Program-made: the position numbers and the translations under genes
DNA from: Rhizobium grahamii CCGE 502
GTDB lineage: Bacteria; Pseudomonadota; Alphaproteobacteria; Rhizobiales; Rhizobiaceae
Length of the DNA stretch: 64,000 bases
Assembly: GCF_000298315.2 (NCBI RefSeq)
Contig: NZ_AEYE02000011.1
Location: 62,001 to 126,000 of the forward strand
Direction: 5' to 3'
In this document: piece by piece, positions 56,005 to 64,000 of the stretch
Numbering within the stretch: the first letter of the stretch is position 1
Layout: each line of letters begins with the position of its first letter
The notes under the pieces: model-generated
What the model was told of the DNA's origin: nothing
The model's input: only the letters and a program-made list of their open reading frames with translations
Database searches by the model: none

Positions 56005-56250
56005 CTAGGCAGCCTTGACGTGGAAGACGCAGCCGGCCGGATTGGTCTGGTTTGCCTTCAGCGCGCCATTCAAGCGGTAAAGGGTTGAGCAGTACGAGCA
56101 GACCTTCTCGTTCTCGTCGCCCATGTCGATGAAGATGTGCGGATGATCGAACGGAACGGAGGCGCCGGTGCACATGAACTCCTTCACGCCGACTTCGATA
56201 ACGCGGTGTCCGCCGTCGTTCTGGAAGTGGGGAATGTTGTGGCCGGCCAT
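56005..56250 (-). CDS. Zinc-finger protein of the NDUFS6 (zf-CHCC) type
   Basis: The 81-residue protein has FMCTGASVPFDHPHIFIDMG and VCSYCSTLYRL, giving the Cys-His-Cys-Cys zinc site of the family that includes mitochondrial complex I subunit NDUFS6. Alphaproteobacteria use such a subunit as a complex I accessory protein. It lies upstream of the FAD monooxygenase and divergent from an alpha/beta hydrolase. Confidence 0.9.
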   Translation of the reverse strand: MAGHNIPHFQNDGGHRVIEVGVKEFMCTGASVPFDHPHIFIDMGDENEKVCSYCSTLYRLNGALKANQTNPAGCVFHVKAA

Positions 56251-56406
56251 GCTCGTCTCCGAATGCTTCGTAAATATGCGCGGACCTTATAGTCGTTCAT
56301 CGCAAATGTGTAGAGCCAAAGAGCGGCAGGACGCACAGTTTTTGCAACTGCGAGGGTTTCAGTTCGGCGGCCTATAAAATATGGTCCGGCAAAAAAGGAC
56401 AGTCCG

Positions 56407-57189
56407 ATGAACTTGAATACGCCCGTCTTTTCCAGCTTCACGCATGACGGTCTGAAGCTTGCCTTCTTCGACGAAGGTGATCCGTCGGGCGTGCCGGTGC
56501 TGCTGATCCACGGATTTGCGTCAAGCGCCAACGTGAACTGGGTTTATCCGGGCTGGCTGAAGACATTGGGCGATGCGGGCTACCGGGTCATTGCCATCGA
56601 CAACCGGGGACATGGCGCAAGCGACAAGCCACGCGAGGCCGAGGCCTACCGCCCCTGGCATATGGCGAGCGACGCCGTCGCGCTCCTCGATCACCTCGGG
56701 ATTCCCGAAGCCAACCTGATGGGCTACTCGATGGGAGCCCGCATTTCTGTGTTCGCGGCGCTCGCCCATCCCGACCGCGTGCGTTCGCTGGTCCTCGGCG
56801 GCCTCGGGATCGGGATGACGGACGGAGTCGGCGACTGGGATCCGATTGCGGATGCCTTGTTGGCGGCTTCCCTCGATGATGTCACCCATGACCGCGGGCG
56901 AATGTTCCGGGCTTTTGCCGACCAAACAAAAAGCGACCGTGATGCGCTCGCCGCCTGTATCAAGGGATCTCGCGATCTCGTTGCGCGGTCCGACATGGCG
57001 AAGATCCATGCCCCGACCTTGATCGGCGTTGGAACCAAGGACGACATCGCGGGTTCAGCCGAGGAGCTGGCTGCGCTGATGCCCGACGCCAGGGCGCTCG
57101 ATATCCCCGGCCGCGATCACATGCTGGCCGTCGGCGATCGGGTCTTCAAGAAGGCGGTGCTGGAGTTTTACGCCGAAGTCGCCGGATAG
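56407..57189 (+). CDS. Alpha/beta hydrolase
   Basis: The 260-residue protein has the oxyanion motif VLLIHGFASSANVNW, DNRGHGASDKP, the nucleophile elbow GYSMGARI with Ser, and the late His in GRDHMLAVGD. The substrate is unknown. It is divergent from the zinc-finger gene and upstream of cysE by 115 bp. Confidence 0.87.
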   Translation: MNLNTPVFSSFTHDGLKLAFFDEGDPSGVPVLLIHGFASSANVNWVYPGWLKTLGDAGYRVIAIDNRGHGASDKPREAEAYRPWHMASDAVALLDHLGIPEANLMGYSMGARISVFAALAHPDRVRSLVLGGLGIGMTDGVGDWDPIADALLAASLDDVTHDRGRMFRAFADQTKSDRDALAACIKGSRDLVARSDMAKIHAPTLIGVGTKDDIAGSAEELAALMPDARALDIPGRDHMLAVGDRVFKKAVLEFYAEVAG

Positions 57190-57304
57190 TGACGTGGCTT
57201 CTGTTGCGGCAGGTGGGAACGACGCAAGATTGCCGAACGACCCATTTATGTTAACAGGTTTTTGCCCTATATAGAGCCGATCTACGCATACGAGGAGACC
57301 TTTC

Positions 57305-58138
57305 ATGGTCGCAAAGACAGACATTCGCTCCCTTGATACGGGCAGCCCCCTCAAGGTGATGGATCCGATCTGGGACAGCCTGCGCGAGGAAGCGCGTGCC
57401 GCCGCGGAAAGTGATCCGGTGCTGGCCGCGTTTCTTTACTCGACGGTACTCAATTACCGGTCGCTGGAAGAGTGCGTGATCTATCGAATCTGCGAACGTC
57501 TCGACCATCCCGACATGCAGGCAATTCTGCTGCGCCAGACCTTCGATCAGATGTTGGAGGATTGGCCGGAGTGGAGCGCGATCCTGCGCGTCGACATCCA
57601 AGCGATTTATGATCGTGATCCCGCATGCCTGCGCTTCATGGAAGCCGTTCTCTACTTCAAGGGGTTCCATGCGCTGCAGACGCACCGCCTGGCGCATTGG
57701 CTGCTGAACCGCGGTCGGCGCGATCTGGCGCTGTATCTGCAAAGCAGATCATCAAGCGTGTTCCAGACCGATATCAATCCGGCCGCGCGCATCGGCAGAG
57801 GCATCTTCCTCGATCACGCCACCGGGCTGGTCGTTGGTGAGACCGCCGTGATCGGCGACAATGTATCGATCCTGCATGGCGTCACCCTTGGCGGCACCGG
57901 CAAGGAAGGCTCGGATCGGCATCCGAAGATCGGCAGTGGTGTGCTGATCGGTGCCGGCGCCAAGATCCTCGGCAACATCGAGATCGGCTATTGCTCGCGC
58001 ATTGCCGCCGGCTCAGTCGTACTGAAGGCGGTGCCGCCCAAGACCACCGTGGCAGGCGTGCCGGCCAAGGTGGTCGGAGAAGCAGGGTGTTCGGAGCCGT
58101 CGCGAATAATGGATCAGGTGATCGGCGCGGATATCTGA
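57305..58138 (+). CDS. cysE: Serine O-acetyltransferase
   Basis: It makes O-acetylserine, the precursor of cysteine. The 277-residue protein has the helical N-domain, then a left-handed beta-helix with hexapeptide repeats (NPAARIGRGIFLDHATGLVV, GDNVSILHGVTLGGTG) and the catalytic His in DHATG. A TATATAG -10 box lies at about 57267-57273, just upstream. The C-terminal tail ends VIGADI, with the terminal isoleucine that docks into cysteine synthase. Confidence 0.95.
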   Translation: MVAKTDIRSLDTGSPLKVMDPIWDSLREEARAAAESDPVLAAFLYSTVLNYRSLEECVIYRICERLDHPDMQAILLRQTFDQMLEDWPEWSAILRVDIQAIYDRDPACLRFMEAVLYFKGFHALQTHRLAHWLLNRGRRDLALYLQSRSSSVFQTDINPAARIGRGIFLDHATGLVVGETAVIGDNVSILHGVTLGGTGKEGSDRHPKIGSGVLIGAGAKILGNIEIGYCSRIAAGSVVLKAVPPKTTVAGVPAKVVGEAGCSEPSRIMDQVIGADI

Positions 58139-58264
58139 GCCGCGCGTTGCCTTGACAGTTGGCATATCGGCGGGGATAGCGTTCATGCGTCTGTCCCCGT
58201 GCCTTTACAGCGCCGTCTTTCCCATGCAAGAAGCGGCCAACCGAGACCGCTCAGGAGATGCAGT

Positions 58265-58468
58265 GTGAAGCCCGAAGAAATCAAGAAACTTGACGCCTAT
58301 TTCAAGCGCACGTTCAACCCGGAGGTCATCGTCAAGGCACGCCCGCGAAAGAACGATTCCGCTGAAGTCTATCTCGGCGAAGAATTTCTGGGTGTCGTCT
58401 ATATCGATGACGAGGACGGCGACCGCTCCTATAATTTCTCGATGGCGATCCTCGACGTCGATCTCTGA
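58265..58468 (+). CDS. DUF3126 family small protein
   Basis: The 67-residue protein reads MKPEEIKKLDAYFKRTFNP, then AEVYLGEEFLGVVYIDDEDG and SYNFSMAILDVDL, matching the Rhizobiales DUF3126 family. The GTG start at 58265 has CAGGAG upstream. The function is unknown. Confidence 0.85.
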   Translation: MKPEEIKKLDAYFKRTFNPEVIVKARPRKNDSAEVYLGEEFLGVVYIDDEDGDRSYNFSMAILDVDL

Positions 58469-58677
58469 CATCAGATCGATGGGCGGTCTGTTGGCCGCCC
58501 GTCAATCCAAGCGACGTTCGCCCGACACCGCCCCCGGCCGCGAACGCTAACCTTCGATTGTTTCTTGCCGCAGAGCAATTTCTAGCGGAAAATTGGGCAA
58601 CCTTCTCTGGACCCATCCGTCGAATGCTCCATCTCCTCCGCTGAGCATGTGCTCTAGCCCAAGGAGGGATGTTGAGA

Positions 58678-59100
58678 ATGGGTATTTTCGACAAGATCAA
58701 AAACGCGATTTTTGGGGAAGCCGTCGCCGCTCCGGTTACCCCGTCAGCCACGCCGGCGCCATCGCCGACTGCGGCTGCGCCAAGCGCCGCGCCCACAGCC
58801 ACACCCCATCCGGCACCGACGACCGCGTCACCTGCCGCGGCGGCGATTGACATCGTGCCACTGCTGGATGCGGCGGTGAAGAAGAGCGGACAGAAGCTGG
58901 ATTGGCGCCACTCCATCGTCGATCTGATGAAGGCGGTCGGGATGGACGCGAGCCTTGCGGAGCGCAGGGAACTTGCCGCAGAGCTGGGCTTTACGGGCGA
59001 TGCGCATGACACCGCCACCATGAACATGTTCCTGCATAAGGCGTTGATGAAACGCCTTGCCGAAAATGGCGGAAAAGTTCCGGCGGACCTTCTCGACTGA
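58678..59100 (+). CDS. DUF3597 domain-containing protein
   Basis: The 140-residue protein begins MGIFDKIKNAIFGEAVAAP, has a Pro/Ala/Thr-rich linker (about 15-57) and a helical DUF3597 domain (IDIVPLLDAAVKKSGQKLDW, ELAAELGFTGDAHDTATMNM). The ATG at 58678 is about 10 nt from AAGGAGGG, better than the closer ATG at 58669. The function is unknown. Confidence 0.85.
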   Translation: MGIFDKIKNAIFGEAVAAPVTPSATPAPSPTAAAPSAAPTATPHPAPTTASPAAAAIDIVPLLDAAVKKSGQKLDWRHSIVDLMKAVGMDASLAERRELAAELGFTGDAHDTATMNMFLHKALMKRLAENGGKVPADLLD

Positions 59101-59317
59101 GCTGACGGTTCGATTGGCATCGCGAAGATATTTTAATAAAATCTCTGGTTGCGGTGCTTTGATATATTTTAGGAAAATCAAATGCAGAGCATTGGTCAAT
59201 TGCGAGAGGCCGATTCGATGCTCGCATAAGATGTTGTGCGATGCACAACGATGCTTGACTATTTGTGCGTTGCAGCTAGGCTTCATCAAGCCACACATGC
59301 CAAGGAGGATGATGGTC

Positions 59318-59689
59318 ATGTTGAACTTCGACGACGTTAATCGGAAGAACAAGGAAGCCATGGACACGGTCCTGAAGAGCTATTCGGAGACTGCCAAGGG
59401 TTTCCAGGCCATTGCCGCCGAAGCCGTGGACTATTCCAAGAAGTCGTTCCAGGACACGGTCACGCATTTTGAAAGCCTGTCGGGAGCGCGTAGCTTTGAA
59501 GCTGCGTTCGAGCTGCAGACCAACTATGTGAAAACCGCATACGAGAACTTCGTGAGCGAAGCCACCAAGCTCGGCGAAATGTATTCCGATCTCGCCAAAA
59601 GCGCTTACAAACCATACGAGGCGCCTGTTGCTGCAGCGGCCGCGAAGGCGATGAAGACGGCCCCAGTTGTTGCGCCCGCGGCGGCGTAA
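59318..59689 (+). CDS. Phasin family protein
   Basis: The 123-residue helical, Ala/Lys-rich protein has MLNFDDVNRKNKEAMDTVLK, FQAIAAEAVDYSKKSFQDTV and the C-terminal VAAAAAKAMKTAPVVAPAAA tail typical of phasins that coat PHB granules. AAGGAGG lies 9 nt before the ATG at 59318; ATGs at 59309 and 59312 are alternatives. It fits the phaC gene at 36.8-38.6 kb. Confidence 0.85.
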   Translation: MLNFDDVNRKNKEAMDTVLKSYSETAKGFQAIAAEAVDYSKKSFQDTVTHFESLSGARSFEAAFELQTNYVKTAYENFVSEATKLGEMYSDLAKSAYKPYEAPVAAAAAKAMKTAPVVAPAAA

Positions 59690-59725
59690 CCATAACCGGC
59701 AATTGCCGTACAGCTCTTGAAAATC

Positions 59726-59762
59726 GAAGACCGGCTACGCATCTGCGGCCGGTCTTTTCTTT
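59726..59762 (+). terminator. Rho-independent terminator of the phasin gene
   Basis: The stem AAGACCGG / CCGGTCTT (59727-59734 with 59749-59756) is followed by TTCTTTTTT. The remaining 190 bp before clpS hold no gene. Confidence 0.85.
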
Positions 59763-59952
59763 TTTCGCAATGCCCGTCGCATGCCCACCACCCGGTTTCT
59801 GTGTCTTTGCATCAAGACTGGCCGAATTGTGATTGCAGTGTGAAACGAGGGGCTTAAAATCGCTCCAGGATGGACTAAGTTAGTATTTCGAATATTCGGC
59901 GGGAAACCACTCCTCCCAGCTTCTTGCCGGACTGATCGAGGAATGAAAGAAA

Positions 59953-60306
59953 ATGATCGCAGAGCCGATCCGGATGCAAAACGACAGCGAAAGGAACGGG
60001 GACAACGGAAATCGCGGAACCTCGGTCATTACACGTACAAAGCCGAAGACCAAGAAGCCTAATCTCTACCGTGTGCTACTCCTGAATGACGACTACACTC
60101 CCATGGAATTTGTCATTCATATCCTCGAGCGGTTTTTTCAGAAGGATCGTGAAAGTGCCACCCGCATCATGCTCCACGTCCACAACCACGGCGTCGGTGA
60201 GTGCGGAATATTTACATACGAGGTAGCGGAAACAAAGGTGAGCCAGGTGATGGACTTCGCCCGACAGCACCAGCATCCGCTGCAATGCGTCATGGAAAAG
60301 AAGTGA
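59953..60306 (+). CDS. clpS: ATP-dependent Clp protease adaptor ClpS
   Basis: ClpS delivers N-degron substrates to ClpAP. The 117-residue protein has a disordered N-terminus (about 1-35) and the core [20 protein letters not shown] then LERFFQKD and [20 protein letters not shown]. The NDD and the M/H residues of the amino-acid pocket are present. It lies 10 bp upstream of clpA. Confidence 0.95.
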   Translation: MIAEPIRMQNDSERNGDNGNRGTSVITRTKPKTKKPNLYRVLLLNDDYTPMEFVIHILERFFQKDRESATRIMLHVHNHGVGECGIFTYEVAETKVSQVMDFARQHQHPLQCVMEKK

Positions 60307-60316
60307 GGATCTGAAC

Positions 60317-62818
60317 GTGCCAACATTTTCGCCTAGTCTTGAGAAGGCGCTCCATCAGGCACTGACCTTTGCCAACGAGCGGCATCATGAATATGCCACG
60401 CTCGAGCATCTGCTGCTCGCCCTGATCGACGATGCCGATGCGGCCGCGGTTATGGGAGCCTGCAATGTCGACCTCGACGCGCTGCGCAAAACGCTTGTTG
60501 AATATGTCGATAACGAACTCTCCAATTTGGTCACTGGCTATGACGAAGACTCCAAGCCCACTTCCGGCTTTCAGCGCGTCATTCAGCGAGCGGTGATTCA
60601 TGTGCAGTCGTCCGGGCGTGAGGAAGTGACAGGCGCTAACGTCCTCGTCGCGATCTTCGCCGAGCGCGAGAGCCACGCCGCATACTTCCTGCAAGAGCAG
60701 GAGATGACCCGATACGATGCCGTCAACTATATCTCTCACGGGATCGGCAAGCGCCCCGGCGCATCCGAGGCTCGTCCGCCGCGTGGCGCCGATGACGGCG
60801 AATCTGAGAGCAAGCCAGCTTCGCGCAGTAGCGGCGACCAGGAGGAAGGCGGCTCCAAAAAGCAGCAGGACGCCCTGAAGGCCTACTGCGTAAACCTCAA
60901 CGAGAAGGCCAAGAGCGGCAAGATCGATCCGCTGATCGGCCGGCAGTCCGAGGTCAACCGCACGATTCAGGTTTTGTGCCGCCGATCGAAGAACAACCCG
61001 CTCTATGTTGGTGATCCCGGTGTCGGCAAGACGGCGATCGCCGAGGGCCTGGCCAAGCGCATCGTTGAAGGCAAGGTGCCGGAAGCCCTGGCCGATGCCA
61101 CGATCTTCTCGCTGGATATGGGCACGCTGCTCGCCGGTACGCGCTATCGCGGTGATTTCGAAGAACGCCTGAAGCAGGTCGTCAAGGAGCTCGAAGAATA
61201 TCCGGGCGCCGTGCTCTTCATCGACGAGATCCATACCGTCATCGGTGCGGGTGCGACGTCAGGCGGCGCGATGGATGCCTCGAACCTTTTGAAGCCGGCT
61301 TTGTCCTCAGGCGCGATCCGTTGCATCGGTTCGACGACGTACAAGGAGTATCGCCAGTTCTTCGAGAAGGATCGCGCTCTGGTTCGTCGTTTCCAGAAGA
61401 TCGATGTCAATGAACCCTCGATCGATGATGCGATCGAGATCATGAAGGGCCTGAAGCCGTACTTCGAAGAGTATCATCACCTGCGCTACTCGAATGAGGC
61501 GATCAAGACGGCTGTCGAGTTGTCGGCCCGCTACATCTCGGATCGCAAGCTGCCCGACAAGGCGATCGATGTCATCGATGAGACCGGTGCCGCACAGATG
61601 TTGCTGCCGCCGTCGAAGCGCCGCAAGCTGATCACCGAGAAGGAGATCGAGGCGACGGTAGCGACGATGGCACGCATACCGCCGAAGACGGTGTCTAAGG
61701 ACGACGAAGCTGTTCTTGCCAATCTCGAGCAGGAACTGCGCTCCGTGGTCTACGGCCAGGACAAGGCGATCGAAGCGCTGTCGACCTCGATCAAGCTGGC
61801 CCGCGCGGGCCTGCGCGAACCGAACAAGCCGATTGGCTCCTATGTCTTTTCCGGCCCGACCGGTGTCGGCAAGACCGAGGTCGCGAAGCAGCTGGCGTCG
61901 TCGCTGGGCGTCGAACTCCTGCGCTTCGACATGTCGGAATACATGGAGCGGCATACGGTATCGCGGCTGCTCGGTGCACCTCCCGGTTATGTCGGCTTCG
62001 ACCAGGGCGGTCTCCTGACCGATGGCGTCGACCAGCATCCGCACTGCGTCGTGCTGCTTGACGAGATCGAGAAGGCGCATCCCGACATCTACAACATCCT
62101 CTTGCAGGTGATGGATCACGGCGCGCTGACCGACCACAACGGCAAGAAGATCGACTTCCGCAATGTCATCCTGATTATGACGACAAACGCAGGCGCATCG
62201 GAGATGGCCAAGGCTGCAATCGGTTTCGGCTCGTCGAAGCGGACGGGCGAAGATGAGGAGGCATTGACTCGCCTGTTCACGCCGGAATTCCGCAACCGTC
62301 TCGACGCGATCATCCCGTTTGCGGCGTTGCCAACTGAAGTCATCCACAAGGTCGTGCAGAAGTTCATCATGCAGCTGGAGGCGCAGCTTTCCGAACGCAA
62401 CGTCACCTTCAACCTGCAAGAAGACGCAATCTCCTGGCTGGCTGAAAAGGGATACGACGACAAGATGGGCGCCCGCCCGCTTGCCCGCGTGATCCAAGAC
62501 GTTATCAAGAAGCCGCTGGCGAACGAAATCCTCTTCGGCAAGTTGCGGAAGGGCGGCGTCGTCAACGTTACGGTCGGTCCGAAGGAAGATGGCAAGCCCG
62601 GTATTGTCCTCGAAGCCGTATCGGACAGCGCGCCGATCAAGCCGAAGCCGGAAGCCGAAGTTGCCCATCCCGAGGCTGACGATGTGGATGACGGCGAACT
62701 GAAGACGAAGGCCCGCCCGAAGAAGACGACGGCCAAGAAGGCAAAGGCCGCCGCCGATCCCGAGGTGAAGAGCTTGCCCAAGAAGGGTAGTGCGGTTCCG
62801 CGGGTTCCAAAGAAATGA
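60317..62818 (+). CDS. clpA: ATP-dependent Clp protease ATP-binding subunit ClpA
   Basis: ClpA is the Hsp100 unfoldase of ClpAP. The 833-residue protein has the N-domain (about 1-150), first AAA+ module with Walker [15 protein letters not shown] (about 232) and second module with [14 protein letters not shown] (about 513), plus the second Walker [14 protein letters not shown]. The [10 protein letters not shown] region corresponds to the ClpP-binding loop. The last 60 residues form a Lys/Ala/Pro-rich tail absent from E. coli ClpA. It starts with GTG and forms an operon with clpS. Confidence 0.96.
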   Translation: MPTFSPSLEKALHQALTFANERHHEYATLEHLLLALIDDADAAAVMGACNVDLDALRKTLVEYVDNELSNLVTGYDEDSKPTSGFQRVIQRAVIHVQSSGREEVTGANVLVAIFAERESHAAYFLQEQEMTRYDAVNYISHGIGKRPGASEARPPRGADDGESESKPASRSSGDQEEGGSKKQQDALKAYCVNLNEKAKSGKIDPLIGRQSEVNRTIQVLCRRSKNNPLYVGDPGVGKTAIAEGLAKRIVEGKVPEALADATIFSLDMGTLLAGTRYRGDFEERLKQVVKELEEYPGAVLFIDEIHTVIGAGATSGGAMDASNLLKPALSSGAIRCIGSTTYKEYRQFFEKDRALVRRFQKIDVNEPSIDDAIEIMKGLKPYFEEYHHLRYSNEAIKTAVELSARYISDRKLPDKAIDVIDETGAAQMLLPPSKRRKLITEKEIEATVATMARIPPKTVSKDDEAVLANLEQELRSVVYGQDKAIEALSTSIKLARAGLREPNKPIGSYVFSGPTGVGKTEVAKQLASSLGVELLRFDMSEYMERHTVSRLLGAPPGYVGFDQGGLLTDGVDQHPHCVVLLDEIEKAHPDIYNILLQVMDHGALTDHNGKKIDFRNVILIMTTNAGASEMAKAAIGFGSSKRTGEDEEALTRLFTPEFRNRLDAIIPFAALPTEVIHKVVQKFIMQLEAQLSERNVTFNLQEDAISWLAEKGYDDKMGARPLARVIQDVIKKPLANEILFGKLRKGGVVNVTVGPKEDGKPGIVLEAVSDSAPIKPKPEAEVAHPEADDVDDGELKTKARPKKTTAKKAKAAADPEVKSLPKKGSAVPRVPKK

Positions 62819-62825
62819 ATGAACA

Positions 62826-62853
62826 AAAGGCGGCTCGAGTGGCCGCCTTTTTC
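62826..62853 (+). terminator. Rho-independent terminator of clpSA
   Basis: The stem AAAGGCGGC / GCCGCCTTT (62826-62834 with 62842-62850) is followed by TTTTCTTT, 8 bp after the clpA stop. Confidence 0.88.
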
Positions 62854-62897
62854 TTTGCTGCTATCTTCGCCAACGCTAGGTCGATACTCGGCGTTGA

Positions 62898-63323
62898 TTA
62901 GAGTTCAGCCTTGATCTTTTCGGCATTGGCGGCAAGCACCGCATTGTCTTCCATCTGACCCGAATGGGGACGCAGGGCCGTACCTTCATAACGCGGGATC
63001 ACGTGGAAGTGCAGGTGGAAAACCGTCTGGCCGGCGGCGGGTTCGTTGAACTGGCAGACGAAGACACCATCGGCGTCGAAAGCTTCCTTGACTGCGTTGG
63101 CGATCTTCTGGACGACGGGGATCGTCTTGGCGAGGACGGCAGGGTCGGCGTCGAGCAGGTTGCGTGACGACGCCTTCGGAAGGACGAGCACATGGCCAGG
63201 CGCCTGCGGCATCACGTCCATGAAGGCAAGCGTGTCGCTGTCCTCGTAAATGCGGTGCGAGGGAATTTCGCCGCGCAGGATCTTGGCGAAAATATTGTTG
63301 CTGTCGTAGGCGGCGCTGGTCAT
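62898..63323 (-). CDS. HIT family nucleotide hydrolase/transferase
   Basis: The 141-residue protein starts MTSAAYDSNNIFAKILRGEI and has the histidine triad VFHLHFHVIPR near residues 105-115. HIT proteins such as HinT hydrolyse adenosine phosphoramidates. GAGGAGAG precedes the ATG at 63323, better than the upstream in-frame start. It is 53 bp downstream of the next gene on the same strand. Confidence 0.93.
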   Translation of the reverse strand: MTSAAYDSNNIFAKILRGEIPSHRIYEDSDTLAFMDVMPQAPGHVLVLPKASSRNLLDADPAVLAKTIPVVQKIANAVKEAFDADGVFVCQFNEPAAGQTVFHLHFHVIPRYEGTALRPHSGQMEDNAVLAANAEKIKAEL

Positions 63324-63376
63324 ACGAACTCTCCTCATTACTGCTGTGATCGCGTAGCGCGACAGGGGCGAAAGCG

Positions 63377-64000
63377 TCAATCCTCCTGCTGGCGTTCGCC
63401 CTTTCGAAACGGGCTGTGCTCGGTCAGGATCTCGTTCATGTGTTCGATGTCGTCACGCTCGCGTTCGAGATAGTCAGAGATTGCCCGGCGCAGTCCGGAA
63501 TGAGCAACGTAATGCGCGGAATGGGTTGTCACCGGCAGGTAGCCGCGTGCCAGCTTATGCTCGCCCTGGGCTCCAGCTTCGACGCGCTTAAGACCCTTTG
63601 CCAGGGCAAAGTCGATCGCCTGGTGGTAGCAGACTTCGAAGTGTAGAAATGGGTGATCCTCGACGCAGCCCCAATGACGACCATAAAGCGTATCGCCGCC
63701 GATAAAGTTGATCGCACCGGCAATATAGCGACCGTCACGCTTTGCCATCACCAGCAGGATGTCGTCGGGCATGCGCTCGCCAATCAGCGAGTAGAACTTG
63801 CGGGTGAGATACGGTCGGCCCCATTTTCTGCCGCCTGTATCCATGTAGAATTCAAAGAACTGGTCCCAGATCCGCTCGGTCAGGTCGCTGCCCGTCAGCC
63901 AATCGATGCTGATGCCGTGGTCAAGCGCGGTGCGGCGTTCCTTGCGAAGCGCCTTGCGCTTGCGTGACGCGAGCGTTTCCAGAAACTCCTCGTGATTGGC
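63377..64000 (-). CDS. DUF482/FemAB-like GNAT acyltransferase, 5' end cut by the window
   Basis: This is the C-terminal 207 residues of a protein in the DUF482 family of GNAT-like acyltransferases, often labelled peptidoglycan or siderophore related. GRPYLTRKFYSLIGERMPDD, AGAINFIGGDTLYGRHWGC and FLHFEVCYHQAIDFALAKGL are typical. The frame is open to base 64000, and ANHEEFLETLASRKRKALRK is read there, so the start lies outside. The substrate is unknown. It is upstream of the HIT gene on the same strand. Confidence 0.85.
   Translation of the reverse strand, partial: ANHEEFLETLASRKRKALRKERRTALDHGISIDWLTGSDLTERIWDQFFEFYMDTGGRKWGRPYLTRKFYSLIGERMPDDILLVMAKRDGRYIAGAINFIGGDTLYGRHWGCVEDHPFLHFEVCYHQAIDFALAKGLKRVEAGAQGEHKLARGYLPVTTHSAHYVAHSGLRRAISDYLERERDDIEHMNEILTEHSPFRKGERQQED

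Noticed and set aside
61307-62668. 453-codon minus-strand frame opposite clpA
   Set aside because: It is antisense to a clear ClpA, with an unnatural Arg/His/Gln-rich composition.

Overview
The window is a GC-rich, gene-dense stretch of a Rhizobiaceae chromosome, most like Sinorhizobium/Ensifer or Rhizobium. The evidence is the gene order scpAB-tatABC-serS-surE-pcm-nlpD and yajC-secDF, an aapJQMP amino-acid transporter divergent from metC, class I phaC plus a phasin, fused secD-secF, paired DUF1127 microproteins, DUF3126/DUF3597 proteins and rhizobial CTATAT-type -10 boxes. No phage, transposase, CRISPR array or rRNA operon is visible. Both ends cut genes: scpA on the left and a DUF482 acyltransferase on the right.

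Layout. 1-5.9 kb: chromosome segregation (scpAB), twin-arginine export (tatABC), serS, surE and a pcm-like gene. 6-13 kb: an NlpD-type lipoprotein, a DUF815 ATPase, yajC-secDF, and two genes resembling the mitochondrial complex I assembly factors NDUFAF3 and NDUFAF6. 13-20.7 kb: a peroxiredoxin, persulfide dioxygenase-rhodanese and GDCCVxC gene set, then trmFO, and a large PNPOx/FNR/2Fe-2S oxidoreductase with a GST divergent from a LysR gene. 21.6-23.5 kb: an accessory regulatory patch with two DUF1127 microprotein genes and a strong candidate sRNA carrying anti-Shine-Dalgarno loops. 23.5-33.5 kb: DUF2157/GDYXXLXY membrane pair, tRNA-Leu, trigger factor, a B12/radical SAM protein, sthA, a small phosphatase, map-radC. 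34-48 kb: a Tlde1-domain protein, phaC, alaC, hom, recJ, a glycosyltransferase, a compositionally odd patch next to tRNA-Glu, and two methyltransferases. 49-64 kb: aapJQMP, metC, an FAD monooxygenase, an NDUFS6-like zinc protein, cysE, small proteins, a phasin, clpS-clpA, a HIT protein.

The most interesting observation is at 22.2-23.3 kb. Three minus-strand promoters share an ATGC...GCAT dyad placed exactly 42 bp upstream of a -10 hexamer. They drive two DUF1127 microproteins and an sRNA whose three hairpin loops each carry a CUCCUCC-like motif (alpha-r14/NfeR1/cuckoo type). This looks like a compact co-regulated post-transcriptional module of the kind controlled by LysR regulators such as VtlR/LsrB.

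All functional calls come from reading motifs and recalling family features. No database search was run.
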